DNA from: Sulfolobales archaeon HS-7
Lineage (GTDB): Archaea > Thermoproteota > Thermoprotei_A > Sulfolobales > Sulfolobaceae
DNA: 64,000 bases
Assembly (NCBI GenBank): GCA_019704295.1
Contig: AP024596.1
Location: forward strand, 1,721,369-1,785,368
Reading direction: 5' to 3'
The notes below the pieces were generated by a model. That model ran no database searches. It worked only from the letters and a program-made list of their open reading frames with translations, and was not told where the DNA came from. Shown piece after piece: positions 17,966 through 26,364 of the stretch (its first letter is position 1; each line of letters opens with the position of its first letter). Position numbers and translations under genes: made by a program.

Positions 17966-18387
17966 TCATCTTCGCCTTCATTATGCCTTCTGTATCCTCT
18001 CCCCCTTCCCCTAAAGTTCCTCCTCTGTGGTCTATAACCTTCTGGGGCCTCAGGAGAATTTTGAGGAATCTCCGATTCTGACGGGAATGCATCGCCGTCT
18101 GCCTCACTTATTTTACTTGTATTTCCTGCGTTAAGATTAACTTGATTCCTAAAAACGGATGTCCAGGCATTCTCGATAACTATGACTTTTCCTGCCTGAA
18201 TAGAACCAGCTAATTTACCCCAAAGGGTGAGCTTCGTCCTACCAGTTTCGTCACCTACAGTAGCCTCGCTTATAGTTCTAACTCCATTCCTAGTCGTAAT
18301 TTCCCTTTGCTCACCCGCTTCAAGAACTCGAACCTTCACGTTTATATTGCTCATATTTGGTTTGAGATTACCTACTTTTTCTTCCAT
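17962..18387 (-). CDS. ssb: single-stranded DNA-binding protein (crenarchaeal SSB, RPA-type OB fold)
   Basis: This is the main single-stranded DNA-binding protein of crenarchaea, acting in replication and repair. Residues about 8-110 form one OB fold (NINVKVRVLEAGEQREITTR, then EATVGDETGRTKLTLWG). They are followed by an acidic linker and a flexible Arg/Gly-rich tail (RPQRRNFRGRGRGYRR) used for protein contacts. The 141-residue length fits the Sulfolobus SSB of about 148 residues. The start is ATG 18387; a TATA-like TTTTTATACG lies about 45-55 nt upstream and two palindromes lie just beyond it. It heads the operon with the PqqD-like gene and possibly moeA. Confidence 0.95.
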   Translation of the reverse strand: MEEKVGNLKPNMSNINVKVRVLEAGEQREITTRNGVRTISEATVGDETGRTKLTLWGKLAGSIQAGKVIVIENAWTSVFRNQVNLNAGNTSKISEADGDAFPSESEIPQNSPEAPEGYRPQRRNFRGRGRGYRRHNEGEDE

Positions 18388-18453
18388 ACCTAATCTATCT
18401 CACTTAAGTTATGCAAGATGAGCTTAGTTGTTTACGTATAAAAATTTTTCTCT

Positions 18454-18478
18454 CTGAAAAAGTTTCAGAATATATTCT
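18454..18478. promoter_or_regulatory. two adjoining inverted repeats upstream of ssb
   Basis: CTGAAA pairs with TTTCAG (18454-18459 and 18463-18468), and the perfect 12-bp palindrome AGAATATATTCT overlaps it at 18467-18478. Both lie directly upstream of the ssb TATA-like box, where an activator would bind. Function is inferred. Confidence 0.35.
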
Positions 18479-18621
18479 ATAAAATGTTTACTTGTGATCT
18501 GCAAAACATGTCACTCAACCCTCAAGTGTTACCTTACATAAGCATCTACGAATAACAACTTTACTAGATCTCATGTTAAATATATCAATAAATTAGTTTA
18601 ATTTAATTTCTAAATAACATT

Positions 18622-18684
18622 CTTTATAACTTTTTACCTTATCTAGTTATTCCCGTTGATTGCATATTATACACTGTTGGATAA
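18622..18684 (+). repeat. dispersed repeat family 2, copy D
   Basis: About 63 bp matching 20814-20878: the shared core is TTTATAACTTTTT, then T-rich sequence and CATATTA-ACACTGT. Similarity fades on both sides. Non-coding. Confidence 0.45.
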
Positions 18685-18935
18685 GTTTCAATGCACATTA
18701 GACTTTGTTATGAGGTCATAGAGGCATCGCCTAGTATCCTCAGGAGGAACTAGAAGTTTCTAAACTGCTAAAAGCGCCTTCTTAAGTTAGAGATATTTGT
18801 TATTTTCCACCAACGAAAAGATTGAAAACAAAGCCTTATATCAGCATTTTGAAGTAGTTTTTGCGTTAGTGTAGCGAAATTCATGAAAGTCCTGTCGCCC
18901 CCTACTTATGGAAAAGTTATCTGAAAGCTCGCTAG

Positions 18936-19400
18936 CTATTTAGAGGTTATTTTGTTTTTATTTCTCTCTTCTCCTGATATCTTACTTATTTCCTCATATA
19001 ATTCGGGGTACGTATTCCTGATTTTCTTCAGGGACCACGGTTTTAATCTCTTCGACTTTACCCCCCTTATTACCGATCTAATCCACGTATCATAAATCCG
19101 ATCCCCTCCTTTCACATAAAATTCGCGTAGAATACGAAGACATTCATCATCACTCAACTGCTTAATATTACAGAGATATCTGCTCCCGACGTAAAGTATA
19201 AATCTCTTTCTGCCGTCCTTAAGCCCGGTCTTTAGAACAGTGTCAATCCATCCATATGTTATTTTATTCACGATAGGGATAGGAAAGTTTCCGTAAACAT
19301 CAAATAGGAGCCCTTTATCGTCGTAGACTCTTGATATTTGACCATCAAACTCGACATAACCTGCCCGTGTCCCATCAGGATAGTAAAGAGGATACTTCAC
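18936..19400 (-). CDS. hypothetical protein
   Basis: The family is not recognised. The 154 residues start YPDGTRAGYVEFDGQISRVY, which suggests a small beta-rich N-terminal domain. A helical middle (SDDECLRILREFYVKGGDRI) and a strongly basic C-terminus (VKSKRLKPWSLKKIRNTY) follow, ending in many lysines, which may contact nucleic acid. It begins at ATG 19400, only 3 bp after the stop of the MTHFR-like gene, so they form one operon. Two cysteines (C-NIKQLSDDE-C) are present but do not form a clear metal site. Confidence 0.65.
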   Translation of the reverse strand: MKYPLYYPDGTRAGYVEFDGQISRVYDDKGLLFDVYGNFPIPIVNKITYGWIDTVLKTGLKDGRKRFILYVGSRYLCNIKQLSDDECLRILREFYVKGGDRIYDTWIRSVIRGVKSKRLKPWSLKKIRNTYPELYEEISKISGEERNKNKITSK

Positions 19401-19403
19401 AGA

Positions 19404-20078
19404 TCACTTTCTACCAAAATTATATAAAAACTCCTCGTCATACGGTGAGCTTAGGAGGATCCCCATCACCTTGTAGGATGATATTCTATCAATGAATTTG
19501 GTTAACGCATCTACGTTAAATTTCGGTTGGGGTAACGCTTTCAACATTTCCCTATTTTTCTCTGTAATTACAATAAAATAGGGAATCATCCTTGTTGTAT
19601 CTAATCCTTCCAACTCTGCAGGATCTTCTAGGTTCAGCACGAAGTAGAAATCAGCATTTATTGCAAGTCTTTGCCTCACATCCATCATTGGTTTACGCAT
19701 GCTAAGCATTATCCCCACTTTTAGATTATACCTTCTCAATACGTTAAGTGCTATTTCCGTACTAAGGTGATCTACACTGGTTCCTATACTCGGCGCATCG
19801 CCTTGAGTTATAGCGATCCAGCTCCCTAGACTACCCATAGTTACTGCAACTGAATGTAAATGAAGTTCGTTAATGTCCCTAAGACGTTGATTTACTATTA
19901 CGTACTTCTCTGAGGGAAGGACACTTCGCGCTACACACGCTGGCAGAACTGGTAACACTCCAGGATATCCCATAGGAGAATCGGGGATGTCAATTCCGTC
20001 ATAATGAGACAGCTTTTCTACTTGTCGTTTTATTTTATCTGTTTTCCTCTTTGCGATCAATTCCGCAAGCATCAGCAT
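19404..20078 (-). CDS. methylenetetrahydrofolate reductase-like TIM-barrel protein
   Basis: The sequence resembles the MetF superfamily: the strand-loop VNQRLRDINELHLHSVAV followed by WIAITQGDAPSIG matches the R-D-x-N...TGD-P pattern that binds folate and flavin in MTHFR. RYNLKVGIML and INADFYFVLNLEDPAE fit later barrel strands. At 224 residues it is shorter than bacterial MetF (about 290-300), so some barrel elements may be missing. A role in one-carbon transfer on the modified folate of Sulfolobales is likely but not shown. It is co-transcribed with the unknown gene at 18936. Start ATG at 20078. Confidence 0.6.
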   Translation of the reverse strand: MLMLAELIAKRKTDKIKRQVEKLSHYDGIDIPDSPMGYPGVLPVLPACVARSVLPSEKYVIVNQRLRDINELHLHSVAVTMGSLGSWIAITQGDAPSIGTSVDHLSTEIALNVLRRYNLKVGIMLSMRKPMMDVRQRLAINADFYFVLNLEDPAELEGLDTTRMIPYFIVITEKNREMLKALPQPKFNVDALTKFIDRISSYKVMGILLSSPYDEEFLYNFGRK

Positions 20079-21134
20079 GACGATAAACTAATGATACCTG
20101 TTAATAAATTATATTCTAAAGGAAGTTAGGATAACTCAATTAACCTGGAATTACTAAGAGGTCAATCATCATGGCGTTGCAAACAACACTTTATGATTTG
20201 CTATCCTGTCCGAAAGAATCCCTCAAGCCCTAAGGGGATACCGCATTGATCTCCATGTCCAGGGTATCCCAAGGGGGATGTTAGTTGAAGCTAAGATATA
20301 CCTGGCAATCTTGAATTGGTATTTTGGTGACTTCGTAAGATGTTGTATACTTCCTCTCTAAGGTAACTATGTGAATAGTGATTTAGAACTTCACCTAGAT
20401 AAACGTCGTAATCTTTCACGTTATTTACCTTGGGCAACTAGGTTTTCTTCATGACTAAATCATTGTAAGGACTCGCTATTCTTATTCCTAGAGCTACACA
20501 ATAACGTCAAATTTACAATAAGTATTATTTACTTTATTAACTAAATTTGAATGTATATGAATAATTATCCTCGCACCGTATAATCAGGACGATAGTATAG
20601 GAGAATTACGAGAAATGAAACTCCCTTACTGACTTCCTAAGTGCCCTAAAAATATCCGGCACTGTCCTCTGCTAACTTTTAATTCATAACGCTGAAATCC
20701 TCTTTTCAGCCTAGATCCTTGAGAGATACATCCTCACTTGCCAGTATGTTCAATAAAGTTACTTTATATTACCCTCTACTCGTAATTAAATGGATTTAAT
20801 TCTAGACTCACGTGTTTTATAACTTTTTGGTTTATTTAATTATTCATATTAATTACATATTAGACACTGTACATGTTTTCTCCGTAAAAGTGAGTCTCAT
20901 TAACAGTAGTGCAGAAACTCGTTAGGAGGGCCTTCGATTCCCATAGTCACCAGGCCTAACAACCCTCCAACCAACATAGAATCATTTCTTTTTTTATAAG
21001 TTATACTAACAATATCTTACTAGTGTGAGTTTTCTCAGTGAAACTGTACTATGATATTGCAATGATTATAACCCTACTTTATGCATATTAAGCAAATAAA
21101 GAACGAATATCGTATATGTATCATCAAAAAAGGC
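20079..21134. other. gene-free region, probably decayed mobile DNA
   Basis: More than 1 kb without an intact gene. At 20170-20430 broken plus-strand frames give protein-like stretches (LRGYRIDLHVQGIPRGMLVE, then AKIYLAILNWYFGDFVRC), which suggests a decayed gene I cannot name. A copy of repeat family 2 lies at 20814-20878. A G+C-rich block at 20931-20977 can fold (GGAGGG with CCCTCC). Confidence 0.45.
20814..20878 (+). repeat. dispersed repeat family 2, copy E
   Basis: Same orientation and core as 18622-18684 (TTTATAACTTTTT, then ATTA-CATATTAGACACTGT). The two copies lie 2.2 kb apart on either side of the two-gene unit at 18936-20078. Confidence 0.45.
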
Positions 21135-22145
21135 TTACGGCATGATAACCGTCCTGATTCGTAAATTCAATGAAATGTAGTTGCTTAGTTCTTTCGCATA
21201 GCCGTTCCTTGATCCGTCAATTATAGCGATCCTTGGTTTCGAGGTGGATATATATTCTAACGTCTCTTCGAAGTCCGCATGATCACTTAAGGCAACTCTA
21301 ACCGTTCTGTTATCAATCTTTCGAACAGGTTCGTCAAACTCCCATCCAGATAGTTGAAACGCGTAATGATCGGGACTCCTCTCATAAAACCTGTTAAAAT
21401 GAAGGAATTCGACGTACCATTTGTCCTTTTTAATTTGCTCTACCGATGGATCTTTACTTTCAAATAGCTTCCCTATATTATAACCGTATTTTTCCGCTAT
21501 CTTACTTATCTTAAATATCTTTCCCTCCGCTATAAATGGAGCGTCAATTTTACTCTGCCGAAGTATCTGCATAGCCTCCTGTATTTTTCCATGATATGCA
21601 AAAACCTGAACGGGACCCTTACTAAGCGCATCAGACACGTAGTCAGAGAAAAGTTCCTCAACGTAGTCCTTAAACGGTCTAACGAATCGAGGGTTTCCAT
21701 ATGTTGCATCAATAATCAGGATATCTGGGTGGAGGATTTCCGTTCCCTTACCTGGTGATCTGAAGTCACCTGTATACGCTATATCGAGAAGTTTGTTTTG
21801 TACCATAAACTGTGTTGAGCCCAGTACGTGTTCAGCCTTATGTGCGCTGATCGTCTCTCCTTCTATTTCAACGCTCTGTCCGTAATTTATGGGGATTTTG
21901 ATCACATCTGGAATCTTATAACCTAATACTTCTAGCACTTCTAAGGTCGCAGGGTTTGCGATTATTCCAAGCATTTGTTTTATGCTTTTGTTTATTTCGG
22001 AAATATGATCAGCATGAAAGTGCGTAACTCCTCTAAAACTAGCGAGTTCATCATGACCATCTACAACAAAGTGAACACCCAACTTTATTGCACCAGTGGG
22101 TTTCACTGTTACTAAATTCCTGAAATTAGCGAAGTTCACAATCAT
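21135..22145 (-). CDS. metallo-beta-lactamase-fold nuclease (SNM1/CPSF-like exonuclease family)
   Basis: This is a zinc-dependent hydrolase of the RNA/DNA-processing branch of the metallo-beta-lactamase superfamily. The HxHxDH motif is THFHADH at 41-47, with further ligands in KAEHVLGS, YTGDFRSPG and the C-terminal ALSDHADFEE. The segment ILIIDATYGNP matches this family's motif 4 region. The length of 336 residues fits archaeal members without a KH domain, so it is not aCPSF1/2. Likely roles are 5'-3' RNA decay or DNA end processing; the sequence does not decide. It starts at ATG 22145 and is monocistronic. Confidence 0.85.
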   Translation of the reverse strand: MIVNFANFRNLVTVKPTGAIKLGVHFVVDGHDELASFRGVTHFHADHISEINKSIKQMLGIIANPATLEVLEVLGYKIPDVIKIPINYGQSVEIEGETISAHKAEHVLGSTQFMVQNKLLDIAYTGDFRSPGKGTEILHPDILIIDATYGNPRFVRPFKDYVEELFSDYVSDALSKGPVQVFAYHGKIQEAMQILRQSKIDAPFIAEGKIFKISKIAEKYGYNIGKLFESKDPSVEQIKKDKWYVEFLHFNRFYERSPDHYAFQLSGWEFDEPVRKIDNRTVRVALSDHADFEETLEYISTSKPRIAIIDGSRNGYAKELSNYISLNLRIRTVIMP

Positions 22146-22425
22146 AATATTTAGATCGCGTTAATATCCTTTTACTGGCGTAATACCAAGGAGGACTCGG
22201 CATCACTCTCCCATCTACGTGGGCGTCCACCGAGTCATGGCCGTCTACATTCTCTTTCCCTAGTTAGTAAAAAACTTTTCCTTTTAAACTATGTACCAAC
22301 CAGCATGGGGGCAATTATCAGAAAGTCTGCCAATAGTGTATGATTCTTGTGATAACCTATAATATGGTATTACTAGGGTAGTCAATTAATTCATTTCTCA
22401 TAGAGAACAAATTACATGTGATACC
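22146..22425. other. intergenic region with G+C-rich hairpin
   Basis: A 280-bp gap. GACTCGG (22194-22200) pairs with CCGAGTC (22230-22236), with an inner CCCA/TGGG stem. This G+C-rich block stands out from the A+T-rich surroundings and may be a structured RNA or another transposon-end remnant. A Shine-Dalgarno-like GTGAT (22414-22418) precedes the TTG at 22426. Confidence 0.4.
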
Positions 22426-22950
22426 TTGAGTATAGATGTAGAGAATTCCTCTAACAATTATAACCTAGAAATCGCAACGCAGGCCGTAGAGAGCCTTGTA
22501 CATATACTCTCCGCGGCTTCAGTAGTTGATAAACTAGAGGGTCTGACTAGGAACGAAAGGGATGTAATTGCTAAATATATAGGAGAATGGATTTACGCTC
22601 TGCCTCGTATTGAGTACGTAGAGGGTATGATAGAAATAATAGGGGAAAACGTTAAGAACAGAATTACTTCCGTGATCTTTAATTTTTCTGACAGGTGGTT
22701 AGAGGAATTAATGATTGACGTAACTAGATTCTTAGCTGGCGAAAGCTCATACCTTTTAGGGCAGGACGTCGATCAGCTCAGCGAAAATATTATTGAATTT
22801 CTTCACGCTTTCGGGATAGAGAAAAATATAATAGAACAGTTTTTAGTTGAAGAACCTATCAGGAAAACTAGAATACTCTGTTCTATACTCGCCGTTACCT
22901 TGATTATCTCGACTGTAAGTGAAAAGTTATGGTCGATGCGTTTTCAATAA
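22426..22950 (+). CDS. hypothetical helical protein
   Basis: The family is not recognised. The 174 residues are predicted to be mostly alpha-helical, with an acidic composition and no membrane anchor except a moderately hydrophobic C-terminal stretch (LCSILAVTLIISTVSEKLW). The start is TTG at 22426, supported by GTGAT 7 nt upstream that matches the anti-Shine-Dalgarno; no ATG is available in a suitable place. It overlaps the zinc-finger gene by 22 bp, so both probably function together. Confidence 0.65.
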   Translation: MSIDVENSSNNYNLEIATQAVESLVHILSAASVVDKLEGLTRNERDVIAKYIGEWIYALPRIEYVEGMIEIIGENVKNRITSVIFNFSDRWLEELMIDVTRFLAGESSYLLGQDVDQLSENIIEFLHAFGIEKNIIEQFLVEEPIRKTRILCSILAVTLIISTVSEKLWSMRFQ

Positions 22951-23243
22951 TATCTGAGAAAGTTGTAGATGTTGCAATAAAATACGGTTGTGAAATTACC
23001 GTTCAGAAGGACGAAATAATATCTATCGAAGGAGTTGCAATGAGTGATATGATAGAAGCGGTAGCCAAGAGAACAGGCTTTTGGCTCTCTAAAAAGGAAG
23101 GAAGTTCATTCTTCTGTAATATATGTTCTAAGGGTCCTTTCACTAAACGTGGTCTTTACCTTCATTTATCTAGACTTCACCGGAGTGAGATCAAAAGGAT
23201 TATTGAAGAAGAGCTTAAGGTTGAGGTTAAGAAATTTACGTGA
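22929..23243 (+). CDS. C2H2 zinc-finger protein
   Basis: A 104-residue protein. The N-terminal 55 residues form an uncharacterised alpha/beta unit (VVDVAIKYGCEITVQKDEII). Residues about 61-84 carry a single classical-looking C2H2 finger: FFCNICSKGPFTKRGLYLHL followed by SRLHR, giving C-x2-C-x13-H-x4-H spacing. A helical basic tail follows (RSEIKRIIEEELKVEVKK). Such fingers in crenarchaea, as in viral and plasmid regulators, usually contact DNA. It overlaps the upstream gene and the pair stands alone between non-coding regions. The target is unknown. Confidence 0.75.
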   Translation: MVDAFSIISEKVVDVAIKYGCEITVQKDEIISIEGVAMSDMIEAVAKRTGFWLSKKEGSSFFCNICSKGPFTKRGLYLHLSRLHRSEIKRIIEEELKVEVKKFT

Positions 23244-23619
23244 AGTTTCCTGCCATCATGAATAAGACATTTTCACCTCGCGATTTCCTGCTCTGCCGGG
23301 AAACCTCGTTTCCTCTTCACCCGAAGCGGAGGTTCCATAGAACGGTACCGTTCTGTAATGCCCTGTCTGGAAGACGGATTACGCAGGGTTCTCTCTCTCC
23401 ACAGGCTTAAGTTCGCGATCCCAGGGGTACTGACCAAGCTCTTACAGCCGTGGTCTAAGAAATTTTTGATATAGAAATATGAAAACCCTTTTATAAGGGC
23501 AATCCATCCACTCCCTTACGGAAGGGGACCTTCGCTTCCTTAACCTCATTAAGTTAAAAGGGATTAACTATATTTAACTCGATGATAAGGACTAAATTTT
23601 CGTCGTTTTACAGTAATTT
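23244..23619. other. gene-free region with palindromes, probable insertion-element remnant
   Basis: No gene. It contains a perfect 16-bp palindrome (23339-23354), the pair CCTGT...AGGG shortly after, and the hairpin CCCTTTTATAAGGG near 23489-23502. Its G+C-rich, hairpin-rich character resembles the IS605 ends elsewhere in the window, but I could not identify a tnpB fragment. Confidence 0.4.
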
Positions 23620-24768
23620 TTATCCAGAATCACTCAACATTCTGTCCAACTCCTCCTTTAAATCTTCTACATCCTCAATACCTACAGAAAGCCTCAATAA
23701 GGTATCCGTAAGTCCAATTTTTTTCCTTTCTTCTGCAGTTAAACTCCTATGACTCATAGTCGCTGGATGGGATATTACGGAGTTTACTCCTCCCAAGGTT
23801 TGCGCTGGAATTATTAAATTACCCTTCTTCATTACTGAAATTGCATCATTTCCCGTTCCTTTCACTTCGAAACTAATTACCCCACCATATCCTCTCAGAA
23901 GTCTTCTAGCTCTTTTGTAATCAGGATGAGAACTAAGTCCTGGATAGATAACTTTGGAAACCTTTGGATGGTCCTCAAGAAATTCTGCTAATGCTAAGCT
24001 GTTTTGATTTATCGCGTCCATTCTTACCTTCAACGTTTTAATACCTCGTATAGCCATATAGGCCGCATGGGGATCTATTGACGTTCCCAGTGTTCTTCGT
24101 AACAAATCTATAGAATTCATCGCGTTCCCAGAACCTATGACAAATCCAGCGATTACGTCATTATGACCTATTAAGAACTTAGAACCGCTGTGTACTACAA
24201 TGGCATTACAGTACATTAACGGATTTAGGTTAATAGGTGTAGCAAAAGTGTTGTCCACAATTAAAGTAATCCCGTTTTCCTTTGATTCCGCACATAACCT
24301 CTCCAAGTCGGGTACTCTTAATAAGGGGTTCGTTATTGTCTCTACGAAAACAAAATTAGGTTTGGCTATTATATCAGTAGGCAAGGTTCCTGTTTCAACT
24401 ACTTTAACTTTAACACCCCACTTGCTGAGGAAATCAGTAAAAAACCTTAAAGTCCTCCCAAAAATATCCATCTGTAAGGAAACGAGATCTCCAGGTTTTA
24501 TCAGTGATAAAACTGTCGTAGAAATTGCCCCCATTCCTGATGAGAAGGAAATGCCTCTTTCTCCTAGTTCAATCGACGCTACAAGTTCGTTCAACCTCTC
24601 AACTGTTGGATTAAGCTCTCTAGAATACCTGTATTTCTCCCCAACCGGAAAGGCGAATGATGTCGTTTGATAAATAGGTGTGGTTATTGCCCCAGTTAAA
24701 GGTTCTATTTTCTCAGCAACTAACTTACTTCCTATTCTCAATTTTAGTTCCTTTTGCGAAGTCTGCAT
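23620..24768 (-). CDS. cystathionine gamma-synthase/lyase family PLP enzyme
   Basis: This is a Cys/Met-metabolism PLP enzyme. The PLP lysine lies in VVHSGSKFLIGHNDVIAG, with the aspartate in LIVDNTFATP and the phosphate-binding YSR in KYRYSRELNPTVERL; GGVNSVISHPATMSH near the C-terminus is characteristic. The 382-residue length is normal. The neighbour is homoserine kinase, which makes O-phosphohomoserine, so a cystathionine gamma-synthase using that substrate (as in plants) is a reasonable inference; gamma-lyase activity cannot be excluded. The ATG at 24768 overlaps thrB by 44 bp. A TTG at 24741 would give a more family-like N-terminus (MRIGSKL). Confidence 0.88.
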   Translation of the reverse strand: MQTSQKELKLRIGSKLVAEKIEPLTGAITTPIYQTTSFAFPVGEKYRYSRELNPTVERLNELVASIELGERGISFSSGMGAISTTVLSLIKPGDLVSLQMDIFGRTLRFFTDFLSKWGVKVKVVETGTLPTDIIAKPNFVFVETITNPLLRVPDLERLCAESKENGITLIVDNTFATPINLNPLMYCNAIVVHSGSKFLIGHNDVIAGFVIGSGNAMNSIDLLRRTLGTSIDPHAAYMAIRGIKTLKVRMDAINQNSLALAEFLEDHPKVSKVIYPGLSSHPDYKRARRLLRGYGGVISFEVKGTGNDAISVMKKGNLIIPAQTLGGVNSVISHPATMSHRSLTAEERKKIGLTDTLLRLSVGIEDVEDLKEELDRMLSDSG

Positions 24769-25660
24769 TTACAACTGTGCAATGAATGTTAAAATTTGAA
24801 CATTCGTTAGCAACAAATCTCCTTATATATTCCGAATTAGTACTGTCGTCAGTTAAGCCAAATACTGTGGGACCTGCACCGCTTATCGCGACTGATATCG
24901 CTCCCCCCTCAAGCAATCTTCTCTTCATACTTGGGTAGAATGGAAACAAAGATAACCTGGAAACTTCTACGACGGGATCGTGCATACCTTCCCTTATCAT
25001 TTCCTTACTTCCTAATTGAAGACCGACAAGCAATGAGGATAGACGTCTCGAAAGTTCTACGTGTTCCTCCATACTGATGGACTTTGGAACCATTTCTCTA
25101 GCTCTCTTCGTCTTTTGTTCGATGTGAATATCTGGTATAACTAGCAAGATCCTAAGATCCTTAGGAGGGGAGATAGTAAACACCTTAATTGGATTAACTG
25201 AATATACAACTGTAAAGTTCCCAAACATGCTGGCTGCAACGTTATCCGGATGAGGTACGTTAGCTGCAGCCTTCTCACCCATCATAGCGTAATAAGTTAA
25301 CTTTTCATGAGGAATTCCGACACCTAAAAGTTCGTTGACTGCGCTAACGGCCGCCACAGCTGAGGCTCCACTGCTTCCTAATCCCAGTCCCACTGGTATA
25401 CCTTTTGAAAGAGTTAATTTTACGCATAACTTGAGTTCTTCATCCTTTAATAAATGAAGAACGGAAAGGCCTGCAGTGTTTTTCTCGGGATCTATGGTCA
25501 TTTCCCTCTGAGTAGACAACTCCACTTTCGCCTCACCCTCGCAGGTAATTGCTGCGGTAACCGTATCGAAAAAGGCATTATGGGCTACTGCAAGCAAGTC
25601 GTATCCTGGTCCCAAATTAGCTGAACTCGAATATGCTATAGCTTTAACGACATCCGCCAT
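24725..25660 (-). CDS. thrB: homoserine kinase
   Basis: This is a GHMP-family kinase that phosphorylates L-homoserine with ATP on the path to threonine and, possibly here, methionine. The ATP-binding motif GIPVGLGLGSSGASA lies near residues 88-102. The N-terminal YSSSANLGPGYDLLA substrate motif and the C-terminal ISGAGPTVFGL loop are diagnostic. The 311 residues match archaeal ThrB. It is the first gene of a two-gene operon with the cystathionine synthase homologue. Start ATG at 25660. Confidence 0.95.
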   Translation of the reverse strand: MADVVKAIAYSSSANLGPGYDLLAVAHNAFFDTVTAAITCEGEAKVELSTQREMTIDPEKNTAGLSVLHLLKDEELKLCVKLTLSKGIPVGLGLGSSGASAVAAVSAVNELLGVGIPHEKLTYYAMMGEKAAANVPHPDNVAASMFGNFTVVYSVNPIKVFTISPPKDLRILLVIPDIHIEQKTKRAREMVPKSISMEEHVELSRRLSSLLVGLQLGSKEMIREGMHDPVVEVSRLSLFPFYPSMKRRLLEGGAISVAISGAGPTVFGLTDDSTNSEYIRRFVANECSNFNIHCTVVNADFAKGTKIENRK

Positions 25661-25938
25661 CTTTACAGAGTATTAGGTTTAATTGGTTAAGAAAGCTACG
25701 TTTTAGGGAGATGAGTAATTCGCCTTAAAAAACATTAAGATGATGAAAACACAGCAATTTCGATAGAAAAGAGTTTACTATTACAGAAGATAATGGGAAC
25801 GTATACTTATGTAAATCTCTAGTAGTTTTGATCTTCGTCGCGATTAATAGGCTCTTTTAATAAGTGTTAATAACACTAACCTGACGATTCCCATACCTAG
25901 GTTAAGATGTAGAGCTCTCAGTAGTGATTTGGGGAGTT

Positions 25939-26364
25939 TCATTTAGTTGTTTCCCTAACCTTACTACTGCCCAAACCTGATTCTAAATTGAACGGTTTCC
26001 CTGACTTAGCGATATGTGGAACTTTATCAGAATGTTTTCTCAGGAACTCTAATTCCCTCTTAAGATCACTTTCCCTTTTCATTCTTAGATTATCTGGAAG
26101 CATTCTGGGTATTTCGTCAATAATTGGATACCATCTTCCACAGTTATTGCAGTATAAAATGCCCTCTACTATCTCCCTCTTAAAGCACTCGTCGCATGGT
26201 GCATCACTGGCAACCTTATCCTTTCTAAGTCCACAATAAAGCTCGCATAGGGGTTTAGTTTCATCTGTAGTTCTATCTATTTCATCTTCCTTGAAGGAGT
26301 ATAGTTCTAATGGGAAATGCTTACAGATGGGACATGCAAGCAAGTCCATTAGCCTGTATTTCAA
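25939..26364 (-). CDS. Trm112-like zinc-ribbon protein
   Basis: The protein opens with [20 protein letters not shown], the typical start of Trm112 and YcaR-type proteins. A CPIC pair at 11-14 and a CNNC pair near 79-82 are followed by [16 protein letters not shown], the standard C-terminal signature. An insert with additional cysteines (CELYC, CDEC) lies between. Trm112 activates several methyltransferases that modify tRNA, rRNA and release factors; archaeal Trm112 does the same. At 141 residues it is longer than the usual 60-125 because of the insert and a charged tail. It overlaps glmM by 4 bp. Confidence 0.8.
   Translation of the reverse strand: MKYRLMDLLACPICKHFPLELYSFKEDEIDRTTDETKPLCELYCGLRKDKVASDAPCDECFKREIVEGILYCNNCGRWYPIIDEIPRMLPDNLRMKRESDLKRELEFLRKHSDKVPHIAKSGKPFNLESGLGSSKVRETTK

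Larger units (their letters stand above)
18388..18935. other. gene-free region: ssb promoter and dispersed repeat family 2
   Basis: No gene is visible. The left end is the ssb promoter region. The section around 18622-18684 is similar to 20814-20878. The remainder (18690-18930) is mixed sequence with many stops in all frames. Confidence 0.45.

Noticed and set aside
18868..18900. Short match (TAGCGAAATTC, then GTCCTGTCGCC) to a conserved 23S rRNA helix
   Set aside because: Only a dozen bases match, the intervening sequence does not, and no other rRNA segment is nearby.
25738..25800. GATGATGA after thrB as a C box
   Set aside because: No D box follows within 100 nt.
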